DNA of 64,000 nucleotides from Bursaphelenchus xylophilus. Its lineage: Eukaryota > Nematoda > Chromadorea > Rhabditida > Aphelenchoididae. Below are positions 1 through 12,500 of the stretch, in pieces. A model generated the notes under the pieces. That model was not told the origin of the DNA. It did no database searches and was given only the letters and a program-made list of their open reading frames with translations. Each line of letters starts with the position of its first letter. The stretch's first letter is position 1. A program made the translations under genes and the position numbers. Location: assembly GCA_904066235.2 (NCBI GenBank), contig CAJFCV020000006.1, positions 1,984,001-2,048,000 of the forward strand, in the 5' to 3' direction.

Positions 1-88
1 GCTACAACCACTTTTTCCCCCAAAATCAACCAAATTTTTTTTCGATATTACACTAGACATCAAAAAAAAAAAAAAAAAATCTGATTAC

Positions 89-2474
89 CTGGATAACTCT
101 CTCTGTAAATCGACCATTTGTTGATGGGCTTGGGCGTAGAAGCTGGTCTGCGCATCCACAAAATCTCGGATGCATTTGAGTTGATTATTCTGAAAAAAAT
201 CAAAAAATCTCGATTTTTCAAAATTCAAAAATCTCTGTAAAATAAATTTTCAGGTCCTAAAAGACAAATAAACATCATGTAAACCTTTATACACCAAAAT
301 CTCCCCATAACAAACAAAAAATCGTCCTAAAAATTTTGGCGGGAAATTCAAAATTCAAATTTTTCGCAAGTCCGAAAGACTTCTGAAAAGTCCCAAATGT
401 CATCAAAAATCTCTTACATGTGCTGTTTGTATTCCTTCCAGTAGCAATTTTGTGATTTCACATTGCTTGTCGAACTCGGATTGGGCTACTCGGAGGTCCG
501 CTTCGGCCTAAAATAAGGTAAAAAATAAAAAATTAAAGCTCGGCATTGAATTTCTGGACCATTCAGACTATCTACGACACAATACTAAGTATTTTTTCAA
601 ACAAAATTTCCCAAATTCTTCTAAATCACCAAGTACAATATCAACTCTACAACATCACGAGACAACAAAATCACCTGTTGGATTGTGTCGCCAGAGGGGG
701 CATTTTGCTTAAAAAGCCATTATTAGATAATTTTCTATTGAAAGGAAGTATTTAGAAGTGACTTTTCTAAATTTTTTGACTCTTCTACCTAGTGTAATAT
801 AATAAAACCTCGATTTTTGGTCGAAATATCTTGATGAATTGGTCGTAACAATGCCTGATGACTTAATAGACCCTGCAAGGCCTGGACAACCTCTAAATTA
901 CACCGCGGAATTCTTCTTTATATCCAAAAAATACTTTATATTACACTAGATGAGTAATGTCATAATTCAAAAACTAAGGAAGCAAAATACTTAAAACATT
1001 TACTAGGTCAACTAGAGTCCCTGAAAACCCTCTAAGAGCTATAACTGCCCTATATTCCAAATAATTTTCAAGATATCTTCCGATCTTCACCATGATGACT
1101 ATACCTTCAAATTTTATCTCATAATTCCTCAACTTACCACCGCACTAGCTTCCAACGTCTTGGCTTTCTTCAGCTTAGATTTGCAAGCATCCAGGTCCAA
1201 TCGTTTCCCATGCAGCACCTTTCGTTCTCTCTGAAATTCCAAAAATTATATTACACTAGCCATCAAAACGTTTATTTTACCTGAATTGTTCTCATATCCC
1301 CCTCCAAGAAGCGTCGGATCGGTAGCAAACAATTCGCGGCGGCCGTGTTTATAAACTCCGACTCTCTTTGTCCAATTGCGGTCTCTGTTTTGGCGATCTT
1401 CAACAAGGCCGAGCCGTACGGACTGGTGGGGCCAAATTCGTTTCCAGCATCGAGCATCGCCTTTCCCAAGGCTTCCAGGTTATTCTGTCGATGAGATTCT
1501 TTTTTCAGCTCCAATTTTTCGTAGAAAACATCTTCCATACGAACAGCTGAAAGTTCGGGGGAGAGGTTATATTATACTAGACAAGAAGGTTCAAAATTCG
1601 AAATTGAGTTATTATTTCAATAAAAAAAGAAGCAAAATAGAGTGTAGACAATGTATTAGCCCATATTATGTCTGTTGAGGTTTTCAAACCACATCCTAAG
1701 GGCTTTTTCGGTTATCACGAAACATGTTTCATCGTATAAAATGTCTCCAAAGTGTAATTTTACACTGATAATTAGAGGAAAAAATGTTTGTTGAGTCTCT
1801 TGAGATATCTAACGTATTTTCTGATATAAATTTTTGGCATCAAAAACCTCTAAATACCGTTTTTTCACTTATATTGTACTAGGTAGCCGGGTAAAATAAA
1901 ACTGTTTAAAAATCCAATATTTTTCATCCCACTATCTTCGAATATTCCCATCCAGCTCTTTTCTAAATCTTTTACGATGAATCAGCATGTTACATCTTAT
2001 TCATCCCTGTTCAAACAAAAATTTGTATCTAAAACTATACGATTCATGACAATTTCACACAAAAAAGACGGAATTTGAAGTTCCACCAAGTCAAAAAAGC
2101 TGTATTTTGCCCTTATCTTCCAATTAAAAGCTATAGTCACTCACTTGGATTAGGCTGTAGGTATCCTTCAATGGAATTTAGCAATTTCTTGGTGTGCTCT
2201 TCGGTTTTATCCGCCCGCTGCAAGAGCTGCTCGAAATGCGGATCCAATTCAGTCTTCTCGGCCTTCAAGAAGGTCTCTTCGGTGTACTAAAACAATTTGA
2301 ATCAATCTTCTCGACTTTCTCCATCAAAATTTTGACTTTATTTTATCCATCCGGTCAAGTATAACATTTTGTCTCTAAACCTTGAAAGAACTACAAAATC
2401 CAAGAACTTACTTGTTTGGCCCTGCTGAAGAGTCCACTGGCATCATTGGCAAACTTTTTCAGATTGAAATCCAT
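89..2474 (-). CDS. erp-1: Endophilin-B (ERP-1/SH3GLB family), 3' end missing
   Basis: Membrane-bending N-BAR protein of the endophilin-B/Bif-1 family, which acts on endosomal, autophagic and mitochondrial membranes. Exons (minus strand, transcription order): 2412-2474, 2145-2286, 1281-1546, 1138-1230, 418-507, 89-189; the gene continues past the left edge, so only the first 251 residues are seen and the C-terminal SH3 domain is absent. The start MDFNLKKFANDASGLFSRA matches the amphipathic N-terminal helix of endophilin-B. Then follow AEKTELD, LQPNP, the EFGP..YGSALLK segment, and ERKVLHGKRLDLDACKSKLKKAK, all typical of the BAR coiled coil. Every intron has GT-AG ends and frame is kept. A TTTTTGCAG acceptor sits 8 nt before the ATG, consistent with a trans-spliced leader. 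Family assignment is from remembered SH3GLB1-like sequence; symbol follows the C. elegans gene. Confidence 0.93.
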
Positions 2475-4530
2475 GGTTTATCCTGCAAAAATTCAAGATT
2501 TTAGCCGAGTGTAAGGTCTAAAACAATATAAAAAATAAAAAAGCTAAATTTATCCCACGATTATCATCAAAAACGAATGAAATAAGGGGTTTTGTGGAGG
2601 TGGCTGTCCTTTTTTGGGCGTTTGATTGGAAAAAGATCAATCGTTTCGCGAGAAAACGGGAGTTTCGCAAAAAACACGTCAAATTTTATGCATTTGGGGG
2701 ATTAATTATGGAGAAAAAACGTAAGAGATAAATTGCTCGGAATTTTGAGGAAAACGTTGGTGGAGGTGGAAAAAAAGTTGTAGAATGGAGACTCTAGGGA
2801 GTTTAGAAGAGAGTATGAGCTGTATTTGGGGGAAAAATCCGGGTTTTTATAGTATTTTTTGAGGCAATAGGTATCTCATGAGGTCATGGTGAATATAGGC
2901 GATTTTTGAAGTTTCGAAAGTCAAAATGGTTTAATTTTTGTGTATACTAGATAGTCCAGACTTTATTCTTGTCTACAAAAAAGTTTCATGTCCTATAATT
3001 CCCGTGAAAATATCGAAAATCCAATTTTTCGCCCGGCTCACCTAAAGTAATATAAAGAAATTCGCATTTCAACGCGAAACACCCCTTCAAGGTTCAACAT
3101 CCATTATCGTACGTTCGCTGGCGTACTCTTAGCCAAATTACACACACCTATTCTCACGCAACCCGCCACCTTGCCCCATTATTTTCACGGTTTTCCTCCG
3201 ATTATGGCCGAGAATGCGGAGGGCCGGAAACAGCCTTCGAGAACCCGCAAACAAAGCCGGGAGGGAACGTTGGGGGGAGTGGTAACGTGCCGACGCCCTG
3301 AAACTGCTGGAAAATGGGGTCAAAAACGGCGCAAAACGACGAAAAAACACACTCTTTGGAGGGGAGGGGGTTTTTGAATAGCGGAAAGGAAAGAACGACA
3401 GCTCAAGAGCCAAGAGTGATGAATTTCGAGCAAGTCTTTGCAATTCCGTCTTCGGCATGACGTGAGGAAGGATTTGCGGGGAGAATGCCGAGTGTAATGA
3501 AAAAAAATGGAAATTAGGTACCTAAAATTAAATAAATTGTAAAAATTGTTTTGCAAATGGAAGTTTACTGTGTAAATAAGAGTAGATAGGTAGGAAAAAA
3601 TTTTTTGACACATTTTTGGCCAATATTTTTGCCAAAAAATACAAAAAATTTCAAAATTTTCATGTTTTTCGAATTTTGCAAAAAAATTTTCAACTGAAAA
3701 AAGCAAAGTAAACCTACAAATCATAGTTTCCATCAAATTTTACATCTAAAAGAAGCCTTTTCCCCCAGTCAAACGCTCCAATTTTCGACTAAATTCACCT
3801 TATTTTAGACAAAAGTCATAATTTATTCCCAAGATGGTCGTAAATGGCATTTTTCGCATTAAAAATCAAATGGTCTACCCACTTTGTCCGTTTCTCCCTC
3901 TAAATGGCCTAAAAACATGGAACACAAAGGCTGAACATTAATTTTTTGGGCTTTTCTGTTCACATGCCATGGATAATATAAAAATTTTTTATTTTTGACC
4001 CAAAAACTTGAAAACAAATTAAGGAATTTTTCGGTAGGCCCAAAAACTTAATTTTTGATTAGAATTTCACCTCCAGGCCAGAGGAAATTAAAAATTTTTT
4101 TAATTTGGCCAAAAGTTAATTTTTTTTATTTTTTTCCAATTTCCCTTGATTCTGGCCATATATATGGCCTTGAATATCCAAGATGTCAGACTTTAACTGA
4201 CAGGAGAATTTATGGAAAACCACTTTGGACCCCCTAAGGCGTTAAATTGGTCCGCCAAAAACAGAAAGACACTAGAAACGAACGATGGGCGTTGTCTTGG
4301 CCAATATTATGGCAAAAAAACATTTTTTTATAACAAGATTTACTCGGTGTTTTAAAATGGATTTCCATATTTTTCAGCTCAAAAATCGAAGAAAAAACTG
4401 ATTTTTTTTCAATTTTTGATGAAAAAATCTCGAAGATTTTTGTAAAGCGCAAGTTAAAAAAAATTTCGTGTTTAACAAATGTGCCAATTTCGTCAAAATC
4501 TGCGTCAAAAAATCTTTTCGCATTATGTGG

Positions 4531-4765
4531 ACGCTATTTATCAGTCTGTCGGGAAAATAATGTGGAATTGGCGCCAGCTCGCCTACTGCTCTGTCCGCCT
4601 TCGGCTGGAGCCGACCGGAGCCCTACTTACATAAGCGAAAAAGACTATTTTAATAAAAACACAAGCGAAACAGACTATTTTAATAAAAATTATCGCGAGA
4701 TGGCGAGGCCGAAGAGTTCGGTTCGCGCTGCGCAGCTTTGTGGGCCTAGTGGAATTGGCGCCTTA
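4531..4765. repeat. Family-1 MITE end interrupted by a segment between 14-bp direct repeats
   Basis: A family-1 terminal sequence (TCAGTCTGTCGGGAAAATAA) begins near 4531. It is followed by GTGGAATTGGCGCC at about 4561-4574, and the same 14 bp recurs at about 4750-4763. Between them is a GC-richer ~175-bp stretch that includes two copies of an AAGCGAAA(A/C)AGACTATTTT motif. The direct repeats look like a target duplication around an inserted segment, but no known element is recognised. Confidence 0.4.
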
Positions 4766-5644
4766 GAATCACCACAAAAAAAGCATTTCAAATTTTTGTT
4801 TGACCAGACTTTGATTTTACATAAAAATCGTTTTTTAAAGTTTCAAATAAAGAAAAAAATAAAATTTGAAAAAATTGTATTAAAATTTTTTTTATTTTTT
4901 AAACTTATCTCCCAAAATTGCCTTCAAGAATACGTCTAAAAATTTTTTTCGACCCTCTAAAGTCTCCTGTTTCATCAAAATCCGCCTCAGAAAAAAAAAA
5001 AAATTGTTGACTTCACTGTGCAGACGCTATTTGACACTAAAATTTGGAGTGCACAGTGCAAAAAAAAAATAAAATTCTATTTCTTGTCCAAATTTTTTTT
5101 GGTAAATAACGCTTTTTTAAGGCTCCAAATAAGTTAAAAAAATCATAAATAAAAATAAAAAAAGTGAAATTTAAAAAAAATTTATATAAATTCAAAAAAC
5201 ATTTTTCCCAAATTGCCTTCAAAAACACATGTAAACGTCCATTTCGGCCCTCTAAATCTCCCCCTTGTTTCCTCTTTTTATCTTTTTTCCGCAATTCACG
5301 TCATTCTTCCCAATTTCCTCTTGCATTGAAGTCAAAAAAAGCCAAAAACCCCCACACAAATTAAGGTAATCTTACGTAATCTAGTGGGGGATTAATCCTC
5401 CCCACGAGAAGCCGAGAAGAAAACGAAGAAAAAAAACCTACTCTCGACTTTTCCGGATATCGGAAAACGAGAAATGGAGTTGAAATACGAAGCGTTTTTC
5501 GGGATAAACATCCCGAATCGGGAGCGGAACACATTTTTATAGGGTTTGCGAGGACTTTTTGTAGGGAACATGGCGGGAAAATAGCGGATAAAATTCGAAA
5601 AAAAATATTTAAAAAAAAATTAAAATTTTGTTGTGAAACTTACA

Positions 5645-6053
5645 ACACTTGTAGCACATATACCACATGTCAATTCCTGAAAATTTTAGCTTTCCCTTTG
5701 CAAGGAAAGCCGAGATATTCAATGATGTTTACGGCCGAGAGAGTACGCGAAATGCGGAGAGCGGTCAGAGAGAAACCCACTTTTTGGCCGTATCTTTGCC
5801 AATTTCGCGCGGAAAAAATTGATTTTTTGTGGAAATATCACCCTCTACGGTAGAAATAGCCATGAAACTTTTCATGTCAAAATTCGCAAAAAATTTTTAA
5901 AAATTTTTTCGAACTTTGGACCAAAAAAAATTTCGGTCGTTTCTGTGAATTGTAAGCTATGAGCCTCACATATGTATTAAATAAAAAAAATTAGTCTAAA
6001 TTTTTACTATGTTTTATCAAAATCTAAGCCCTGAACTTGGGTACTTCACCTGT
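5645..6053. repeat. Family-2 inverted-repeat element, diverged copy
   Basis: It shares with the copies at 38106 and 45509 the internal landmarks 'GAGAGAGTACGCGAAATGCG', 'CTCTACGGTAGAAATAG' and 'CATGAAACTTTTCATG', and ends in a degraded ACTTCACCTGTA terminus. The left end is not clear. Confidence 0.55.
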
Positions 6054-6089
6054 AAGCTAGATTTAACTTATTACATTTTACAGCTTATT

Positions 6090-6162
6090 TCAGTCTGTCG
6101 GGAAAATAATGAGCACAACGATTTTATGGGGCAGAGTGCTCATTATTTTACCGACAGACTGA
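6090..6162. repeat. Family-1 MITE, short hairpin copy
   Basis: A 73-bp element made of two facing TCAGTCTGTCGGGAAAATAA-type arms around a ~20-bp centre. The right arm has one T-to-A change (TTTTACCGACAG). TA follows the right end; the left TA is lost. Confidence 0.8.
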
Positions 6163-6378
6163 TATATCATAATCTTGCAATTTATGAAATTCTCATGTGA
6201 ATTTTTGCCAAATTTCGGGCAAAAAATCTCGGTTATTTCTGCAAAACGCGATCTGAAAAGTTTTTTTGGTCTTAAAATGCGAGAAAAATTTGAAAAGATC
6301 AAAAAACAAAAAAATTACATCCACACCTTTCAAAAGTTTTAAACGCCAAAATTCCCGCCATTTCCTTGGCCTTCCGTT

Positions 6379-6392
6379 GTTGCCAAGGAAAC
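6379..6392. promoter_or_regulatory. X-box-like RFX/DAF-19 site upstream of che-2
   Basis: GTTGCCAAGGAAAC fits the RFX X-box half-sites GTTGCC and GGNAAC with a 2-bp spacer (AA rather than the common AT). It lies 163 bp upstream of the che-2 ATG, in the range known for X-boxes of nematode ciliary genes. Site and distance are seen directly; DAF-19 control is inferred from knowledge of IFT genes. Confidence 0.72.
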
Positions 6393-6554
6393 GCAACCTC
6401 CATTTTTGGGCAAAATATTTCTCCTCCAAGCTCACACAGCCTTCAAAACCCACAATTTTTTTACTATTCTCCTCGTCAAAATTTTTATTTTACTCTGTAG
6501 TAAACTTTACTATCAAAAATAAATTACTGAAATATTATTAAATTATTGCTAAAA

Positions 6555-9500
6555 ATGAAGCTCCGACTTCTGAATGAAGACGCCGAAGCGACGGATTCGA
6601 CTCCAGTGGTCGGCGTGGGCTGGCTGAACAACGAGACGGCACTTTACATTGGAGATGATAAGCGGCTGATGCAATGGTCGACGGAGAACAGTCAAGGACA
6701 GGAGGTCGCCAATTATAACAGGTAAAATACGGTACTGGGAGTTGGTTTCGATTCGAAAAATTTTGAAAAACAGCTAATATGGAATTCAAAAAAACTGATT
6801 TTTGACGTCAGCATTGTGAAAAAAAAGTCAAGATGCCAGCGGCAGTCTAAAAAATCCTATTAGCATTTTCACAGAGTGCCTGGACATCTATCGCGGTCCG
6901 CACTATGCTCAAAAGCCCCCAATTTTTTGCACCGTGCATTCACCTTTTTTTGTTGTTGCACTGTGCATTTGAAATATCGCTGCGACATAAGCTTTTTTCA
7001 TCTGCGCCGCCGCGAGAATTTGCACTGTGCAAACGACCTTTTTTTCGTTTTGCACTGTGCGTTTGAAATATCGCTGCGACATAAGCTTTTCTCAAGTGCG
7101 CCGCCGCGAGAATTTGCACTGTGCAAACGGCCTTTTTTTCGTTTTGCACTGTGCGTTTGAAATATCGCTGCGACATATCTGTCTGTCGGAAAAATAACGG
7201 CGGATCGTCGCGCCTCGGAATCGCCCATCATCGCTTTGCGACTTCAAGCAGCGGCTTGGGATTTGGTGCGCGATAGCGGCGAGGCGAGACATTTTGCTGC
7301 GACGATCCGCCGTTATTTTCCCGACAGACTGATAAGCTTTTTTCATCTGCGCCGCCACGAGAATTTTGCACTGTGCATTGACCTTTTTTTGGTTTTGCAC
7401 TGTGCGTTTGAAATATCGCTGCGACATAAGCTTTTCTCAACTACGTCGCCGCGAGAATTTGCACAGTGCAAACGGCCTTTTTTTTGGTTTGCACGGTGCG
7501 CAAAGTGAAAATTCCACAGCGCGTTGGCGACAAAATTTCGTGCGAGAGCGAAAAAAATATCCAGGCATTTTGTGAAAATGCTAATAGAATTTTCATAAAG
7601 TGCGTAGATTTTTGTCATGTGCACAAAAATATACCATTTGCACAGTGAAAATAAATATTTCGAAAAGGATGTGAAAAAGCAAAATGCACGGTGCAAAAGT
7701 CTACGCACTTTATGAAAATACTAGGAGAACTACAGGGTCTAAAATATGAGGAAAGTGCCAACACTTGCAAATTATGCACTTTTTCTTAAAGACTATATCA
7801 AGAAACCCCAAAAAATCCGACATTTCCTGGTGATTTTCAACCGAAAAAGTTCGAAATTTCTCGATCATTTTCAACCGAAAAAACCTGGTTTTCGGGGTAG
7901 AGATACCTCTACTTCAGAAAGAGAGTACAAACTGAGGTCGTAGCGACCTCAGTTTGTACTCTAAAAGCTTGTTATTTCGTAGACAAAAACTTATGTCTTT
8001 TAAAAATACACATTTTAAATACGAAGTCTCTGCGCCGCCTCCGTCGGAAGTTACAGCCTTCCACTTTCCTTCACGTTTTTTGTAAGACCCTGTAGTTCGT
8101 CCAGAAAGTCGCTGGAATTACTTCGGAGACATGCACTGTGCGAAAGCGAAGGATTACTTTGCACTGTCCAATTTCTGGCTTTTTGCACCGTATAATCGAC
8201 TTTTTTGGGCTGTCTCTCGGACCCTGGTTTTTTTCGCACAGTGAAAACACCAAAAATCGATCCAGCGACTTTCCGAACGGACTAGGAGGCGTGCCATTTT
8301 TCATGTTAAAAATTGGGAAAAAAGTTCATGTTTTTTTTCCAAATTTCAACCAAAAAATCTCGGTGGTTTCTGCAAATTGCGAGCTAGGGGTTTTGCATCT
8401 ACACTACGTATAAGATAATGAACTCTGTCTTTATTGACATTCAGCACCTCTTATCCCATCCAAATGGACGTTCTGCATCGGCAAGTCAACACCGGCGCCA
8501 AAGCCAACACCGCCGAGCTCATTCTGATCGCAACATCGGATGGAAAAGTTCAGCATGTGAATGGGAACACCTCCAAAATTGACAAGATAATTGATGCGCA
8601 CGAAGGGGCCACGTTGTGCGTGAAATGGAGCCACGATGGAACCGGGTTTCTATCGAGTACGTTAGCATCGAAAAATCTTTATTTCGTACAAAAACAATCG
8701 GACAAAAAGATACCTAAGAATCCGAAAAAACTTTTGGTTCACCCTAATAATATTTTTTCATGATATATCTTCATTTTACAGCCGGTGAGGACGGCGCTCT
8801 AAAGACCTGGAGCCGCAGCGGGATGCTCCGCAGTGTCCTAACCCAAGTCGGACGCCCCATTTACGCGGCGGATTGGAACGGCGACGGCAGCCGAGTCGTG
8901 TACACACTCGGTGACAATTGCGTGATCATGTCGCTGAAGAACCAAGCCCAGCCCACCAAATGGAAGGCCCATGAGGGCATTGTGCTGTGTGTGGCGTGGT
9001 CCAAGGCCGTCGATCTGATTGTGAGCGGCGGCGAGGACAATCGCTATCGAGTGTTCGACTCGTTCGGCAGACCGTTGTACACCTCGAATCCGCATAACTA
9101 CCCGATCACGGCGTTGGCGTGGAATTCGGATGGGGAGTTGTTTGCGGTCGGAAGTTTCAATGTGCTGAGATTGTGCGATCGCGCTGGAGTAAGTGTAGAA
9201 TATTATTTGGACACATTTTTTTGATATTTTTGCGCAGTGCAGTTTTGTAGTTGAAATTAGACTTATACTTTTGCACAGCGCAGTTTTCTAGTTGAAATTG
9301 GCCTATGTTTTTTGCACAGTGCAATTCCATAGTGCAAAAAACCTATATTATTTTTGTACAGTGAAATTCAGCAAGCTAAATATGGCACTATTACTGCACA
9401 GTGCAGTTTTCTAGTTGAAAAAAACCTATATTTTTGCATAGTGCAGTTTTCTAACTGAAATTAGCCTATATTTTTGCACTGTGCAGTTTTCTATTTGAAA

Positions 9501-12500
9501 AAAGCCTATATTTTTGAACTGTGCAGTTTTCTAGTTGAAATAAGCCTACGGTTTTGCACAGTGCATTTTCTAGACTAAATAAGCATAAATTTTCGAGTTT
9601 TGGGCAGTGCAATTTCATAGTTGAAATTGGCCTAGATCGCACTGTGCAATTTTTCGGTAGAAAAAAGCCTATATTTTTGCACAGTGCAGTCTTCTAGTAG
9701 AAAAAAACCTATATGTTTGCATAGTGCAATCTTCCAGACAAAGTAAGCCTAAATATTTGCGCGCTGGAGTAAGTGTTTAATAAATTTTCGACACTTTTTT
9801 GGATAGTTTTGCACAATTCAATTCATTAGGCTTAATAAGCCTAAATTTTTGCACAGTGCAATTTTTTAGTTGAAAAGAGCCTACATTTTTGCACAGTGCA
9901 GTTCGCTAGGCTAAAAAAGCCTATATTTTTGCACAGTGCGAAATTTTACTACCTCTCGCCTAAACGTACTTAGCAACTTCAATTTTTTATTTCAGTGGTC
10001 GCACTCCGTCGAACGTCGCCCAGTGGGCTCGATTTATCAGCTTTCCTGGTCGTTGGACGGCACTCAACTTGCCGCTGCAGGTGCCTCAGGGCAAATTCTT
10101 GTCGGGACTGTGGTTGATCGGTATGAACTCGCTTTTAAGCTACCAAAATTTAAACAATTTTACTCAAGATCAAACAATTTTGCCCAAAATCGCATAAAAT
10201 TAAAAAAAATCCAATTTTTTCCTTTTCAGACGCCTTTGGTGGCACAATTTGGAGGCGGTTCAAGTCGAGAATCGTCGCATCGACCTGCGCGATGTCATGT
10301 CGGAAGTGGCTAAGGAAAAATTGGAGGTGAAAAATCGCGTCACCCGACTGCAGCTGGGCTACGGACAGCTGGTCGTGTCGACCACGAAACAGTTGTACAT
10401 ATTCAGTGCCAAAAATTGGAATACCCCCATAATCAGCGAGCTAAAGGATGGGAATGTGACGTTGATTCTGCTGTGTGAAAAGTCAGTATTTTTGCTGATT
10501 TTTTTATTTTCCCAACATACTTATAGTCATCAAAACACAAACTTTTTTAAAAATTTTTACATTTTTTCTATGCATGTAAAACTTCCAGATTTTTCATGCT
10601 CGTGGACGGCGGCCTTGCCCAAGTCCTCAACTACGAAGGGCGTCAGCAATGCACGCTGCGGCAGAACAACGGCATCAACATGGCCGACCATCTGACCGAC
10701 CGGACCGCCGCCATCTCCAACGATGTGTGTGCGCTGAAGGACAAACAAAACCCCAACGTTTTGCATCTGTATGAGACCAAGACCGGGAAGACGGCCGGCG
10801 ACGGACGCATCGCGCATTCGGTGGAGATTGTGGAGGTGGCGCTGAATCAGTGCGGGCCGCTGAGCGAGCGGCGAATCGCGTTCGTGGACGTGAATTCGGA
10901 CTGTTTCTTGGGCAAAATCAATTCGTATGGGGCGCTCAGGAGATACGAAAAGTTGGGTGAGTGAATTATAATATAGCTAATTTGGCCGCCATCAGTCTGT
11001 CGGGGAAATAATGAGCACTTTGCTTCGCATAGGCGCGAGAAATCCACATTTTTTCCCCGACTCGCATAGCGCTGTCGTCGGCCTTCTGATCCATAGTGTA
11101 GAAATTTGAAGCCTCTCCGGTAGTTTCAGCATCAGAAAAAAGCGTTCAGGATTGGTGTGATTGTCAAAAAAACGGTCAAAAGTCTTTATAACGGCGAGAG
11201 GCGCTGGGAGAAGGGGGGAGGTGGTCACCAATCCAAAGTAAGAAGAGTATAGGGTTTATTGAGACGAGATGAGTCACACATACAAACAACCGAAAATCCG
11301 GAGACAGAATTAAAAGATATTGGGATTTTCTGTTGTATTTATACTTCCTGGTTCATTCAAATTTCCTGAGAACTTGGGTGAGAACCCAACATCTCCGCCG
11401 ACGCGTAACATAGTGTTTTCGGCGGAGACTTTTGACCGTTTTTTTTGTAATCACACCAATCTGAAATGCTTTATTATGATGCCGAAACTACCGGAGAGTC
11501 TTCAAAATATATTATCGAGCCTCGCCAAATTCCTCCATTTTCCAGACACCGCCATCTCCAACATCCACTTCAACAACCTCACCAACATGTTGGCCGCGTT
11601 CCGCGACCGCCGCGTCATCTGTTTCTCCCTCCCTTCCATCGTGTTCACCGACCGAGAGCTGTTGTCGCGGACGTGTGTGACGGTGGAGAGCGAGGACATG
11701 GGACGGTCGGCGTTTGTGGTCGGGTTCATTGGGAACGGCGTTACGGTAAGACGCTCGGACGGGAGCCTCGTCATCGCCTATGTGCCGCCATTTCTGAGTG
11801 GAATTTACAAATGCTTCGCGAAAAATGAGTGGGACAAGGCGCTGCGAATGTGCAGAACGGTGAAGGTGAGCGGGGAAATAGCAAAAAAACTGTAAATTTT
11901 TACAGAGGAAGTGCCCCAAGCGCGACGTTCAGATTTTGATGAAACTTGGCACAAATTTAAAATAGTTTTTTCTAAACCATATACGAGAATTCTAGCTCAC
12001 ATTTTTCATAAACAACCGAAATTTTTAAGTCGAAAGTTGGAAAAAATGCGAAAATTTTTTTCCGAATTTTGCCATGAAAAGTTTCATGCCTATTTCTACC
12101 ATAGAGGGTGATGTTTCTACAAAAAATCAATTTTTTCCCCACAAAACTGGCAGATACGGCCAAAAATTGTGTTTTCTCAGACCGCTCTCCGCGTTTCTCG
12201 TACTCTCTCGGCCGCAAAGATTGTTCAATATCTCGGTTGCGACTGCAAATCGAGAGCTAAAAGTTTGAGGAATTGATATGTGGGCTATGCCAAAAACGTG
12301 TGCAGGATTTCGAGAAAATCTGAGCGTCCACATGGGTACAGTGGAACCGAAAATTCGGGACACCCGGAATTTAGAAAAACCACCGTAACGTCCGTGTATC
12401 GAAGCCAAATGCGATGAAACTTTGCATAGTTGATTCCTAAAGGCTGTGTAATACTCGTGTAAAATTTCATGACATTTGGAAAAGAACCCCCTGAGATATG

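Larger units (their letters stand above)
2475..6554. other. Divergent intergenic region between erp-1 and che-2
   Basis: This is the shared upstream region of two genes that point away from each other. I see no supportable gene. A GC-richer block at 3100-3460 is open in both strands but has no recognisable protein and lies where erp-1 promoter DNA would be expected. The rest is AT-rich with inverted-repeat elements (listed separately) and an X-box close to the che-2 end. Confidence 0.6.

Noticed and set aside
3138..3458. Open frames of 106 and 68 codons on opposite strands in a GC-rich block
   Set aside because: No family resemblance, no splice context, and the block lies in the shared promoter region of erp-1 and che-2.
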